Origin: Clostridia bacterium
GTDB lineage: Bacteria; Bacillota_A; Clostridia; Oscillospirales; CAG-272
NCBI GenBank assembly: GCA_017454075.1
Contig: JAFTDQ010000125.1
Span: 1 to 27,783, forward strand
Direction of reading: 5' to 3'
DNA: 27,783 nucleotides
The translations under genes were made by a program, and so were the position numbers. The notes beneath the pieces are model-generated. The model searched no databases and was not told where the DNA came from. It saw nothing but the letters and a program-made list of their open reading frames with translations. Of the stretch, positions 15,515 through 23,864 are shown in pieces; the first letter of the stretch is position 1; every line of letters begins with the position of its first letter.

Positions 15515-17695
15515 TTATTTAACGGCTTTCAGGTCCAGCGTGAAGGCCTCGCCGAGATGGTGAGGGCGGTCCGAGACGTTTATTCCGGCCGACATCAGAA
15601 ACTTTCCTGAGAATACGCGTTCCGTCCCGCCGAGCCGGTAGTATTTATCGGGATCGAGCCCCCCGGCTTTTATGAATCGAGCGCGGCAGACGTTTTCTGC
15701 GGTGTTGACGACGCTGATCAGAGCGCGCTCTCTGTCTTCCGAAACGAATTCCCATGCGACGTAACCTTTCCCGTCCCACGGGCAGACGAGCCGGTAGAGT
15801 TCTCCGCTGTGTATGAGATCGTACGTATCGTGATATTCAGCGACCTGTCGTCTTACGGTCTCTTTCTCGCTGTCGGTAAGCTTTGCGGGGTCGAGCTCAT
15901 ATCCGAAAGACCCCCACATGGCGACGACGCCTTTTGTGTTATAGTCTGTCGACCGGTTTGCCGACACGTGCGCCCCCATAGTCGATGCGGGATAGCAGAG
16001 GGACGTGCCGAACTGTATCGGTATCCTGTCAAGGGCGGACGTATTGTCGGAGCACCACGCCTGCGGAGCGTAGTAAAGCATTCCGAGATCAAATCGCCCC
16101 CCGCCTCCCGAACAGCTCTCGATGAGAAGGGACGGGAAACGCTTTGTCAGTCTTTCGAGGAGTTCGTAGGTCCCGAGGACGAACCGGTATGAGAACTCGC
16201 AGGCTCTTTCTGGCGGCAGAAGTGCGCTGCCCGGTTCGGATACGTTCCGGTTGAAATCCCATTTGAGGTAATCCACGTCATACTCCGAAAGGATCTTTTC
16301 CATCTGGGAGAAGACGTTGTCCCTGACGTCCTTCCTTGAAACGTCGAGAACGTACTGATGTCTGCCGACAGATCTTTCGCGGCCCGGAAGATGAACGCAC
16401 CAGTCGGGGTGAGCGCGGTAAAGATCCGAGTCGGGGGATATCATCTCGGGCTCGAACCAGATCCCGAATTTGAGCCCCAGTTTTCTGACTCCAAGGACGA
16501 GCTCCCCGAGCCCTCCAGGGAACTTTTCTTCGTTTACGTACCAGTCGCCGAGCGACGATCTGTCGTCAAATCTCTTTCCGAACCATCCGTCGTCCATGAC
16601 GAGCATCTCAATGCCGAGCTCTTTCGCTTCCTTTGCAAATACGAGGAGCTTTCCGGTATCGATATTCATGTACGCGGCCTCCCAGGAGTTTATGAGAAGC
16701 GGACGCTTTCTGTCCTTCCATTCTCCGCGGACGATATGCCTGTTCACGAGTTTGTGGAAGGCGCGCGACATTCCGCCGAGGCCGTGACCCGAATAGACCG
16801 CTGCCGCCTCGGGAGTGACGAAGCTCTCGCCGGGCTCGAGATGATATGAGAACCCGTCGGGGCATAAACCGGCGTTTACGCGGATATCGTTGCAGAAATC
16901 CCGTTCGGCGGCAATTTCAAAGTTGCCGCTCCAGAGCAGGGAAAAGCCGTAAGCGTCCCCGTATTCCTCGGTCGTACCGTGACCGACAAGCGCCGTAAAT
17001 GGATTCATGTAATGCGATGAAGCCCCGCGGCGTGACACGACGGAGGTCTTTCCGTACGGCAGGGGCGTGCGCTCGAAACTGCGCTCGCTGAAATATCTGC
17101 CGTAAAGTCTTATCATGTCAAAATCTTCTCCGCGGAGCGAGAAAGAGGCGCTGAACGCGCATTCAACGCTGACCGCCGAGCCCGATCCGTTTATTATCAC
17201 CGCCCTCCGGGCGATTACCGGAACGTCTGAAAAAACGGTGTAGTAAAGTTCCGCCGAAACGCCCGTCGCGGGGTCTCTCAGAAAAAGCGTCAGCGTCTCG
17301 CACCCGTCCCCGTCTTCGCAGTAAGTCAGAGGCATGCCGTCCGCCGCGGGCTTTCCCTTCGATATTTTGTGCGAAACGTATCTGAGGTCCGTCCCGACGT
17401 CGCCGTTTGCGTTCTTCACCGAAACGGCCGGCATCCTGAAATCCGCGACCGATGAGCCGGAATATTCGAGCGGTGTAATGTCTGCCGAGAATACGTGACC
17501 GCCGATTTTCGGGTTTGAAGGAATGAACGAAGGGAAACGCTCTCTTAAAATGTCGTTTTCTTCAAAGGGCAGGTCGGGGATGCCGTCTCCGAAATACAGA
17601 TGAACGGGATATCCGGCCGCGTTTATTCCGATAACGTAGCTCATTCCCGCCCCGTTAAGAGCGAATATTCGTTTGCTTTTTTCGTAAAAAATCAT
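15515..17695 (-). CDS. GH36 alpha-galactosidase
   Basis: 726 residues, the normal size for long GH36 enzymes. It releases terminal alpha-1,6-galactose from raffinose-type or galactomannan oligosaccharides. Order: N-terminal beta-sandwich (about 1-320), catalytic TIM barrel (about 330-620), C-terminal beta domain. Motifs: 'MDDGWFGKR' at 367-375, nucleophile Asp480 in 'LKWDFNRN', 'ESCSGGGGRFD' at 526-536, and acid/base Asp550 in 'CSDNTSALDR'. There is no signal peptide, so it acts in the cytosol after import. GGAGGA lies 7 bases before the ATG. It is the last gene of the operon. The 90-base gap upstream contains a GC-rich hairpin that may reduce its expression relative to the genes before it. 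The exact sugar is inferred from the family. Confidence 0.92.
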   Translation of the reverse strand: MIFYEKSKRIFALNGAGMSYVIGINAAGYPVHLYFGDGIPDLPFEENDILRERFPSFIPSNPKIGGHVFSADITPLEYSGSSVADFRMPAVSVKNANGDVGTDLRYVSHKISKGKPAADGMPLTYCEDGDGCETLTLFLRDPATGVSAELYYTVFSDVPVIARRAVIINGSGSAVSVECAFSASFSLRGEDFDMIRLYGRYFSERSFERTPLPYGKTSVVSRRGASSHYMNPFTALVGHGTTEEYGDAYGFSLLWSGNFEIAAERDFCNDIRVNAGLCPDGFSYHLEPGESFVTPEAAAVYSGHGLGGMSRAFHKLVNRHIVRGEWKDRKRPLLINSWEAAYMNIDTGKLLVFAKEAKELGIEMLVMDDGWFGKRFDDRSSLGDWYVNEEKFPGGLGELVLGVRKLGLKFGIWFEPEMISPDSDLYRAHPDWCVHLPGRERSVGRHQYVLDVSRKDVRDNVFSQMEKILSEYDVDYLKWDFNRNVSEPGSALLPPERACEFSYRFVLGTYELLERLTKRFPSLLIESCSGGGGRFDLGMLYYAPQAWCSDNTSALDRIPIQFGTSLCYPASTMGAHVSANRSTDYNTKGVVAMWGSFGYELDPAKLTDSEKETVRRQVAEYHDTYDLIHSGELYRLVCPWDGKGYVAWEFVSEDRERALISVVNTAENVCRARFIKAGGLDPDKYYRLGGTERVFSGKFLMSAGINVSDRPHHLGEAFTLDLKAVK

Positions 17696-17739
17696 AGATT
17701 TGTCCTCCGCGGAGAATGACTTTCGGTGTCTCTGATGAG

Positions 17740-17766
17740 AGCGCCCGCCTTTTCGGAGCGGGCGCT
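17740..17766 (-). other. GC-rich intercistronic hairpin in the sugar operon
   Basis: A 9-bp perfect stem (AGCGCCCGC/GCGGGCGCT, 9-base loop). On the coding (-) strand an A-run precedes it and no T-run follows, so it is a poor terminator in the direction of the operon, while on the + strand TTTTC follows. It may be an mRNA-processing or stability element. Confidence 0.6.
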
Positions 17767-17785
17767 TTTCTGCGTTATTTACCGG

Positions 17786-19195
17786 TTATCCAAATACTTT
17801 TTCGGAGAAGCGGACGGTCCCTTTCAGGTCGGTGACGACCCTGTGACCGCAGGGCACAGTGAACACCGTGCGGCCGTTTATCTCGCCGGACGCCTTTGTG
17901 CCGTCGTTTTTTATGGTATAGGCGTTATTTCCTATTCTCTGTGTGTACTCGCACCCTCCGGAGTCGCCGAGCGACGACCATATCAGCCGGTCGCGCCGGT
18001 ATTCCACCCCGTACATATGCGTTGTAAAGTTGAGGAAAGCAAGGGCGGTCGGACCGTAATCACCGTTTTTTGAAGCCCTCGCCGCCTGCGGAACGCAGGT
18101 GAAGGGATCGAACTGCTGAGTGAACAGAACGGGGTCGTTCATCGCGAGAGCGTCGCAGAGTTTATGTCCGAAGATCGGGACGAGATACGAAAAGCCGTAG
18201 TTTTCGAGCGCCCTTACCGAGCGCTGATAGGTGAGCCCCTCCGGCTGTCCGCTCCAGTTGTTGTCCGGATCGGATATGAACAGCGGATCGTTCGCGGCGA
18301 CGGACGTCAGAGGCATTGGAGTAAAGAACTCGTTTTCATTCAGGAGATGTTCATTAACGAAGCGCACGGCCTTGTTCGCCTCGTACGCCCCGTGGTACAT
18401 GACCCGAAGATTGTTGTGGATGAGTGTGTCAAGGAACAGATTGTCGCAGTCACGGTCGTAAAGCGCACCCTTTTCCTCCCGCCAGAGGTAGGAGTTGAGA
18501 GTCTTTTTCGTTTGCGCGGCGCGGTTCAGCCATTTTCTCCGCTCGCCGTTACCGAGTATCTCCGATATTTCGGCGAGCGTTATGCATCCGTCGTATGAGT
18601 AGGCCATGACGTCCATGGATTCGTACGGAAGGCGCGCCTGTCCGTACGGGGGCTCGTCGCTTTCCCATGAATTCGGACCTCCGAAAAATCTCGCAGCCGA
18701 GTCCTCTCCCGTATCCCATACGCAGAATGATTCGAGGCATCCGTCCCCGTCCGTGTCGCGTGTTCTCCAGAGATAATCGTCAAACCCCGAAAGTACGCGG
18801 TAAAGGTCGTTGAGATAATCGGGATCCTTTCCGGACAGATACCAAAGGTTGAGCGCGTGGTAAGGGAAGCAGTATCCCTGAAAATGCGAATACGATATCC
18901 GCATTGTTCCGTTATTGAAATGAAGAACGGACGGGATCCTGCCGTCCTCACGGACGTTTTCCATAAAGAAGAGCTGATTGTTCATCGCGACGTCGACGTC
19001 GCGGGAGGCGTACATTTCGCCGCCCATCGGCTGGGTTTCAAGCCAGAGGCCGTTGTAAATTCCGCCTTCGACGAGAACACGACGCCCGTTCCAGGTCTTA
19101 ATATTCTGTTTTTCAACGTTCTCGGCGGCGTCAAAGACGCGCTGCCACGTGTCGTCCGACGTCGAAAATACGACGGAAGTTTCCGGGAAGATCAT
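17786..19195 (-). CDS. (alpha/alpha)6-barrel glycoside hydrolase, GH63/MGH1-like
   Basis: 469 residues without a signal peptide, hence cytosolic. The pattern matches the six-hairpin glycosidases related to GH63 and mannosylglycerate hydrolase: 'FPYHALNLWYL', the conserved 'WDTGEDSA' at 160-167 (Asp165 fits the catalytic acid of 'WESGxD'), 'YESMDVMAYSYDG' and the C-terminal 'NNWSGQPEGLTYQRSVRALENYGF'. The substrate is unknown; family members cut alpha-gluco- or alpha-manno-linkages. The ATG overlaps the stop of the solute-binding protein gene (TGATG) and has no Shine-Dalgarno sequence, so translation must be coupled by re-initiation. That pairs expression of this enzyme tightly to the binding protein. 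Confidence 0.8.
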   Translation of the reverse strand: MIFPETSVVFSTSDDTWQRVFDAAENVEKQNIKTWNGRRVLVEGGIYNGLWLETQPMGGEMYASRDVDVAMNNQLFFMENVREDGRIPSVLHFNNGTMRISYSHFQGYCFPYHALNLWYLSGKDPDYLNDLYRVLSGFDDYLWRTRDTDGDGCLESFCVWDTGEDSAARFFGGPNSWESDEPPYGQARLPYESMDVMAYSYDGCITLAEISEILGNGERRKWLNRAAQTKKTLNSYLWREEKGALYDRDCDNLFLDTLIHNNLRVMYHGAYEANKAVRFVNEHLLNENEFFTPMPLTSVAANDPLFISDPDNNWSGQPEGLTYQRSVRALENYGFSYLVPIFGHKLCDALAMNDPVLFTQQFDPFTCVPQAARASKNGDYGPTALAFLNFTTHMYGVEYRRDRLIWSSLGDSGGCEYTQRIGNNAYTIKNDGTKASGEINGRTVFTVPCGHRVVTDLKGTVRFSEKVFG

Positions 19196-20694
19196 CAGTT
19201 TGCGGCGGCCAGCTTTGCGTAGGTCTGATGGAGCTTAAGCAGCGACGCTTCCCAGCTGAAAGAACTCTCGGCGAGCCGCGTCGATACCGCTTTGTGCTCT
19301 CTTACGCAATCGCGGAAGAGATAATAAAGTCTGTTGAGAGTCGGGGCGAAGAGCACGGCGATATCGTAATTTCTGCCCGCCATTATGAGGTCAAGCATCT
19401 CCTCGTCCTTCTTGTCGTCGGTAAACCTGTTTTTGAGCGTGATATCGTAGTACGCGGTGACGACGGTGCGATAGCTTTCACAGGTCAGTGATTCGGTGAC
19501 TTTGCCGACGAAATCCGTGTCCTCAACGTTATACGCCATACAGAGAACCGAGAAATTGTCGTGCGCGTTGCTGTAGTATTCCTTCTGATCCGACGTGAGT
19601 TTGGGATAGGGAAGAACGCCGTACGGGTCCTCCATGTCCTTGCCGTAATTTGCGAGGACGTTGACCGTCCCGTCGATGAACATCACGTTTCCTGCCGAGA
19701 ACATCTTGTACCTGTCGGAATACTCGGCGTCCTTCAGACTTATATAAGAGCCGTTGCTGTTAAAGAACAGGTCGCTGACCTTTTCGTAAGCGAGCTGAAG
19801 CTTTTCGCCGTTTGTCGCGAGAGAGAGCTCGCCGTATGCGTTCTTTGCTGTAAGGTCAACCCCGAAGGACGCGGGGTATGCGTCGAGGTTTGTGACGGTT
19901 CCGGCGGCAAAGCCGAAAATATCCTCGGTGTCGCGCTGGTCGTTGTGATTTACGTCAACGTAAAGATTTTCGGTGATCTGCTTGACGTAGTCTATGGTCC
20001 AGTCTCCGCGCTCCACGACCTTGTAAAGGTCCTCCACCTGGTTATCGGTCGCAAGTTTTTTATTGTACAGATAGGCGTGGGCGAGCGCGAGCGTCGTCAG
20101 CGACATATCGCCGACCGCGCCGTAAAGCTGTCCGTCAAGACCGAAGGCGTCGTTGCAGTATCTGTTCCACCACGGTTTTTCGAAATTGAGCGGCTCGACG
20201 GTGTTCAGATCCTTGAAAAGCCCCTGAACTATTATCGTACCCGCACGCCACGCGCACATGAGAACGGTGTCGAACTCCTGGTCTCCTACCGTGAGAGACT
20301 GGGTGATATACTGCTCGTGAATGAGCTGTCCCGCGCCGGACGAATATCCCTGAGTCACTATGGGGAGTATCTCGATGTCATATTTTTCTTCTATCTTGAA
20401 GTTCCGGTTGCGTACCGCCGCGTCGACGACGCTTGAGGAGTCGTCCGCCGTGAGCTCCCATTTCTGGTTGTCCATGCAGTTGATGCGGTATTTGTATCCC
20501 TTGAAGCTCTGCTTCGGGATGCCGTCGTCTGCGCTCAGACGGTCGTTCGGATCGAACGTTTTGCCGGGCTCGTCAGTCGCGGCCGTCGAGGGTGTGTTTT
20601 CGTTTCCGCCGCCCGAGCAGGCGAAGAACGTCAGGAGCATGACGCAGGCGATAAAGAGGGCCGCGATTTTGCTGATGCTTTTGTTGCTTTTCAT
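19195..20694 (-). CDS. ABC transporter extracellular solute-binding lipoprotein
   Basis: 499 residues. The signal peptide ends in 'LTFFAC' with Cys26 as the lipid-attached residue, followed by a short Gly/Asn/Thr linker. The body resembles family 1 sugar-binding proteins: 'YDIEILPIVTQG', 'FDTVLMCAWRAG', 'LYGAVGDMSL', 'FGFAAGTVTN', 'FSAGNVMFIDG'. It should capture a sugar or oligosaccharide outside the membrane and pass it to an ABC permease; no permease gene is present in the window, so the protein is an orphan here. GGAGG lies just upstream of the ATG. It sits 31 bases after the Gfo/Idh-like gene. A TATAAT-like box in that gap has no matching -35. Confidence 0.87.
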   Translation of the reverse strand: MKSNKSISKIAALFIACVMLLTFFACSGGGNENTPSTAATDEPGKTFDPNDRLSADDGIPKQSFKGYKYRINCMDNQKWELTADDSSSVVDAAVRNRNFKIEEKYDIEILPIVTQGYSSGAGQLIHEQYITQSLTVGDQEFDTVLMCAWRAGTIIVQGLFKDLNTVEPLNFEKPWWNRYCNDAFGLDGQLYGAVGDMSLTTLALAHAYLYNKKLATDNQVEDLYKVVERGDWTIDYVKQITENLYVDVNHNDQRDTEDIFGFAAGTVTNLDAYPASFGVDLTAKNAYGELSLATNGEKLQLAYEKVSDLFFNSNGSYISLKDAEYSDRYKMFSAGNVMFIDGTVNVLANYGKDMEDPYGVLPYPKLTSDQKEYYSNAHDNFSVLCMAYNVEDTDFVGKVTESLTCESYRTVVTAYYDITLKNRFTDDKKDEEMLDLIMAGRNYDIAVLFAPTLNRLYYLFRDCVREHKAVSTRLAESSFSWEASLLKLHQTYAKLAAAN

Positions 20695-20725
20695 GTTAAC
20701 CTCCGGATCAGTTTAGTCAATTATA

Positions 20726-21568
20726 TCAGTTAATTACGTCGTGCCAGACGTACGGGTCTTTCGAAGCCTCAAGCGCCGCGCCGCGAGCCGCCATGATGGA
20801 GAGCGTTTCCTCGTGTGAAACGGGCGCATTTCCCGTGCGGAAAAATCCGACGAGCTCTTTTATGAAGTTTTTGAAGAAATCGCTTCTTACCGTGATGTCT
20901 TTGTTGCCCGAAGACGATCCTATCTGCATTGCAAACGGTACGACGGGATAAAAGCCGGAGATCGAGCCGACGCGGCCGTCTTCAAATCTGTAGCAGACGA
21001 GATAATAGTTTTCTCCCGGAATATACATGACCTTATCCGCCTTTGCCTTCATCAGCATGAAAAGCGGCTCGAGCTGATGGATCGAATAGGTTTCGAACCT
21101 CATCGGTCCCCACGTGTTGATCGCCTTTATTCCGGCGGTATCTATCCCTTTGTATTCGTCGGCAAAGCGAAGGGCCGAGGTGGTCCAGCAGGGAGTGCCG
21201 TATTTATCCGCCACGTCGAAGATGCGCTTTGCCGTTGGCAGATCGGGAGCGAAGGTCTTGTCGACGTACACCGGCTTGCCGGAGCGGAGCGGTATCTGAC
21301 AGAGCCGCTCGTGCTGTTCGCAGTTATCGGGGGAAAGCACGATTATCCCGTCGCTGAGGTCGGTGAGCTCTCCGATGGTCCCGACCTCCTTTATCCCGTG
21401 CTTTTCGCACCATTCGAAGGTCGTCATTCCGGTATGCGGGCTCGGACGGTCGGCGTAGGCGTACGCGATCTCCATCTCGCCCCCCGAGGCCTCCTTTATC
21501 CATTCGGGATAATTGTTGGCGTGCCATTCGTCAAGATAATAGTCGATGAATCCGATCTTCATTGTCAT
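20726..21568 (-). CDS. Gfo/Idh/MocA-like protein lacking the usual dinucleotide-binding motif
   Basis: 280 residues, shorter than the usual 330-400. Similarity to the Gfo/Idh/MocA family is in the overall layout and in 'KPVYVDKTFAPD' (Lys104 at the place of the EKP lysine). The N-terminus 'KIGFIDYYLDEWHANNY' starts like a Rossmann strand but has no GxGxxG/A, and the C-terminal domain is reduced. It may bind the cofactor differently or be a non-enzymatic partner of the full-length enzyme encoded just upstream (8-base gap). GAGGT lies about 5 bases before the ATG. Substrate unknown. Confidence 0.72.
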   Translation of the reverse strand: MTMKIGFIDYYLDEWHANNYPEWIKEASGGEMEIAYAYADRPSPHTGMTTFEWCEKHGIKEVGTIGELTDLSDGIIVLSPDNCEQHERLCQIPLRSGKPVYVDKTFAPDLPTAKRIFDVADKYGTPCWTTSALRFADEYKGIDTAGIKAINTWGPMRFETYSIHQLEPLFMLMKAKADKVMYIPGENYYLVCYRFEDGRVGSISGFYPVVPFAMQIGSSSGNKDITVRSDFFKNFIKELVGFFRTGNAPVSHEETLSIMAARGAALEASKDPYVWHDVIN

Positions 21569-21576
21569 GGCGTACC

Positions 21577-22644
21577 TCAGAATGAGATTTCTTTGTTCTG
21601 CTCGGCCGAGCGATAGAGGTAATCGAGGAGCTTTGCGCTTTCGAGAATGTTGTCTATGTAGTTGCGGTCATGCTCGCCGGTGCGCACCGAGTTTATGAAA
21701 TCCCTGTCTTCGCACTCGTACATGTTCGGGATCTCGTACTTCGGCTTGATTTCGGTCAGCTGACCGTCCTTCACGGTATAGAGGGTGAAGTCTGATCCGT
21801 AGTTCATCCGGACGCCGGCCTTGTCCCCGAGAAAATCGATGAACATCTCGTTTTTGTCAATGTTCTGCGCCCACGCGCCGTTAAAGGATATGGACGCCTT
21901 GTCGGTCCTGATGAGACCGGTGATGAAGTCCTCGACGTCGTTTATCCCGTCCGGGTCCATTGTATCCTCGGCCCACATTCCGCGGTATACGTAGTCCTTT
22001 ATATTCTTCGCCATTTCGGAATACGCCTCGCAGCTGACGGATCTGAGTCTCGCGCCGCCGAGAATATAAAGGATGAGATCGAGAAAATGAATGCCCCAGT
22101 CGATGAGCACTCCGCCGCCCGACTGCGCCTTTATGGTGAAGGGGCCGCCGAGCCCGGGGATGGAGCGATAGCTGCGGAAAGAACAGTAAACGTGATAGAT
22201 CTTTCCGAACTCCCCGTCGCGGTTCATCTTTTCGAGGGTCTCGACGGTTCTGTGATATCTGTTGCACACCCCGATGTTGAGTATTCTGTCCGCCTTTTTC
22301 GCCGCTTCCGCCATTTCGAGCGAAAGAGGATAGTTGACGGTGATCGGCTTTTCGCAGAAAACGTGTTTTCCCGCTCCGAGCGCGTCCATCGTGATCGTAT
22401 AGTGAGCGTAATTCGGGGTCAGCACGTACACGGCGTCGACCTCGGGATCGCTCAGCGCGATCTTGTAATCGGTAATTACCTGCTCCGCTCCGTATTTTTC
22501 CGCCTTTGCCTTCGCCTTTTCGGGAATAAGGTCACAGGCGTATTTGATCCTGACGTCTTCCATTTTGGATAATGCGGGGAAATGAGCTATCTCCGATATC
22601 CTCCCGCATCCTATTACGGCGACCGTAACTTTTCTGTCCGACAT
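21577..22644 (-). CDS. Gfo/Idh/MocA-family NAD(P)-dependent sugar oxidoreductase
   Basis: 355 residues. The N-terminal Rossmann domain has 'VIGCGRISEIAH' (Gly12, Gly14), the family 'CEKP' at 97-100 and 'IDWGIHFLDL' at 181-190 (Asp182 and His186 are likely catalytic). Enzymes of this type oxidise or reduce a hydroxyl of a sugar, inositol or sugar acid. AGGAGG is 9 bases upstream of the ATG. It is the first gene of the sugar operon, with a -10 box but a poor -35, and faces the AraC regulator, so activation by that regulator is likely. Confidence 0.88.
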   Translation of the reverse strand: MSDRKVTVAVIGCGRISEIAHFPALSKMEDVRIKYACDLIPEKAKAKAEKYGAEQVITDYKIALSDPEVDAVYVLTPNYAHYTITMDALGAGKHVFCEKPITVNYPLSLEMAEAAKKADRILNIGVCNRYHRTVETLEKMNRDGEFGKIYHVYCSFRSYRSIPGLGGPFTIKAQSGGGVLIDWGIHFLDLILYILGGARLRSVSCEAYSEMAKNIKDYVYRGMWAEDTMDPDGINDVEDFITGLIRTDKASISFNGAWAQNIDKNEMFIDFLGDKAGVRMNYGSDFTLYTVKDGQLTEIKPKYEIPNMYECEDRDFINSVRTGEHDRNYIDNILESAKLLDYLYRSAEQNKEISF

Positions 22645-22676
22645 ACTTTTGTTCCTCCTGAAATTATGTCAGCGTT

Positions 22677-22682
22677 ATTATA
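22677..22682 (-). promoter_or_regulatory. -10 box of the sugar operon promoter
   Basis: TATAAT on the - strand. At 17 bp upstream the hexamer is AAGAAA, far from TTGACA. A good -10 with a poor -35 beside a divergent AraC gene fits an activator-dependent promoter. Confidence 0.6.
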
Positions 22683-22746
22683 CCATGTTCCGCGGCTTTT
22701 TTCTTTGACATATTCGGCATATTTTTTTAGCACACGGCGACAAAGG

Positions 22747-22774
22747 CCCGAAAGCACTTGCAAATCACCCGAAA
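22747..22774 (+). promoter_or_regulatory. Direct repeat CCCGAAA, possible AraC-type operator
   Basis: CCCGAAA occurs at 22747-22753 and 22768-22774, 21 bp apart (two helical turns), as in many AraC-family half-site pairs. The repeats flank and overlap the -35 region of the regulator's own promoter, so autoregulation is possible. The motif is short, so this is a suggestion only. Confidence 0.35.
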
Positions 22775-22786
22775 AAAAGGTATAAT
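22758..22786 (+). promoter_or_regulatory. SigA-type promoter of the AraC regulator gene
   Basis: TTGCAA at 22758-22763, 17-bp spacer, TATAAT at 22781-22786, placing the transcription start near 22793, close to the ribosome binding site. Confidence 0.72.
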
Positions 22787-22808
22787 TGCACACGCGGAGG
22801 TCCGGGAC

Positions 22809-23702
22809 ATGAGTCATTTCTACCATTTCGAAAACAAATACTTCGACGACCCCAAACGGTGCGGAGGGGTTAACGTCTATCAGCTCGGAGAAATGATCTG
22901 CGAGCCGACGACGGTGATTGAGGATCACCTCCAGGAATGGTACGAACTCACCTACGTTTTCGAAGGCAGGGGTGTCGTCGGCTCAAACGGGACCGAGACT
23001 CCTGTCTCGGCGGGCGACTGCTTCGTTTCCTTCCCCGGCGACGTTCACAGTATAACGTCGGATCACGCCGAGCCGCTCAGATACGGATTCATAGCTTTCA
23101 TTTTCGACGGCGACGGCGGCCCGTTTGACGAACTCACATCACGGCTGAGGTCATGCTTCGGGGATTCAAGCTCCCGCTGCGTCCGGCTTTCGGGAGAGGG
23201 CGACTCGTTTATCTCGATGTTTTCCGAGGTATCGGGAAACGACTCCCTTTCGGGAATAATGATCGGCGTGCGTCTCAAAAGACTTGTCGTTAAGATAATA
23301 AGGACGTCGGAGAACGTCAGCGAAAAGAAATACAGTCCGAATATAAAAAACGACGAGGTCCTCGTTTACCGCGTAAAGGAATATATCCGCGAAAACGTCG
23401 GTAAGATCGAGCGCCTTTCCGATATCTCGAAAACTTTCAATTACAGTTTCCATCACATTTCAAGGTCCTTCAGCGACGTGTGCGGCCTTACGCTCAGCAC
23501 GTATTACAGTCATTACAGGATGGAGCACGCGAAGGAACTCATTGAAAACGGCTGGTCGATAACAAAAGTCAGCGAGATGCTCGGCTATTCCTCGATACAC
23601 GTTTTCACACGGAGTTTCAGCAAATATTTCGGGCAGACTCCGTCGGAATACAGGGATTATCTCCGCCGGGGGGACGGAAAAGCCCGGGAAAAAAACAAAT
23701 AA
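22809..23702 (+). CDS. AraC-family transcriptional regulator
   Basis: 297 residues from the ATG at 22809, which has GGAGG (22796-22800) 8 bases upstream; a longer frame from TTG at 22758 would start in the -35 box. Residues about 15-170 form a cupin-type sugar-sensing domain ('HLQEWYELTYVFEGRG', 'GDCFVSFPGDVHS'). Residues about 190-287 are the twin helix-turn-helix, with 'LSDISKTFNYSFHHISRSFSD' as the first unit and 'SITKVSEMLGYSSIHVFTRSFSKYFG' as the second, plus the 'TPSEYR' signature. It is divergent from the sugar operon and most likely activates it in response to its sugar ligand. A strong terminator follows. Confidence 0.92.
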   Translation: MSHFYHFENKYFDDPKRCGGVNVYQLGEMICEPTTVIEDHLQEWYELTYVFEGRGVVGSNGTETPVSAGDCFVSFPGDVHSITSDHAEPLRYGFIAFIFDGDGGPFDELTSRLRSCFGDSSSRCVRLSGEGDSFISMFSEVSGNDSLSGIMIGVRLKRLVVKIIRTSENVSEKKYSPNIKNDEVLVYRVKEYIRENVGKIERLSDISKTFNYSFHHISRSFSDVCGLTLSTYYSHYRMEHAKELIENGWSITKVSEMLGYSSIHVFTRSFSKYFGQTPSEYRDYLRRGDGKAREKNK

Positions 23703-23709
23703 GACAGTT

Positions 23710-23738
23710 CCGCGCGCCGGTCGGGCGCGCGGATTTTT
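23710..23738 (+). terminator. Intrinsic terminator of the AraC gene
   Basis: A 9-bp perfect GC stem (CCGCGCGCC/GGCGCGCGG, loop of five) followed by ATTTTT at 23733-23738. It starts 7 bases after the stop. Confidence 0.9.
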
Positions 23739-23780
23739 ATTGTAATCGGCAAATGCTAACTGTTTTGTCATTTTATGTCA

Positions 23781-23809
23781 AAGACAGAACGGCAAAAAAA
23801 ATGTATAAT
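23781..23809 (+). promoter_or_regulatory. Promoter of the beta-helix lipoprotein operon
   Basis: AAGACA at 23781-23786 (4 of 6 to consensus), 17-bp spacer containing an A8 run, TATAAT at 23804-23809. It supports the ATG at 23865 over a longer frame that opens at 23775. Confidence 0.65.
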
Positions 23810-23864
23810 GATGACGAAAAGCGGCAGTGGCCTTTTCGGCCGTGCCGATACGGAGGGATACTTA

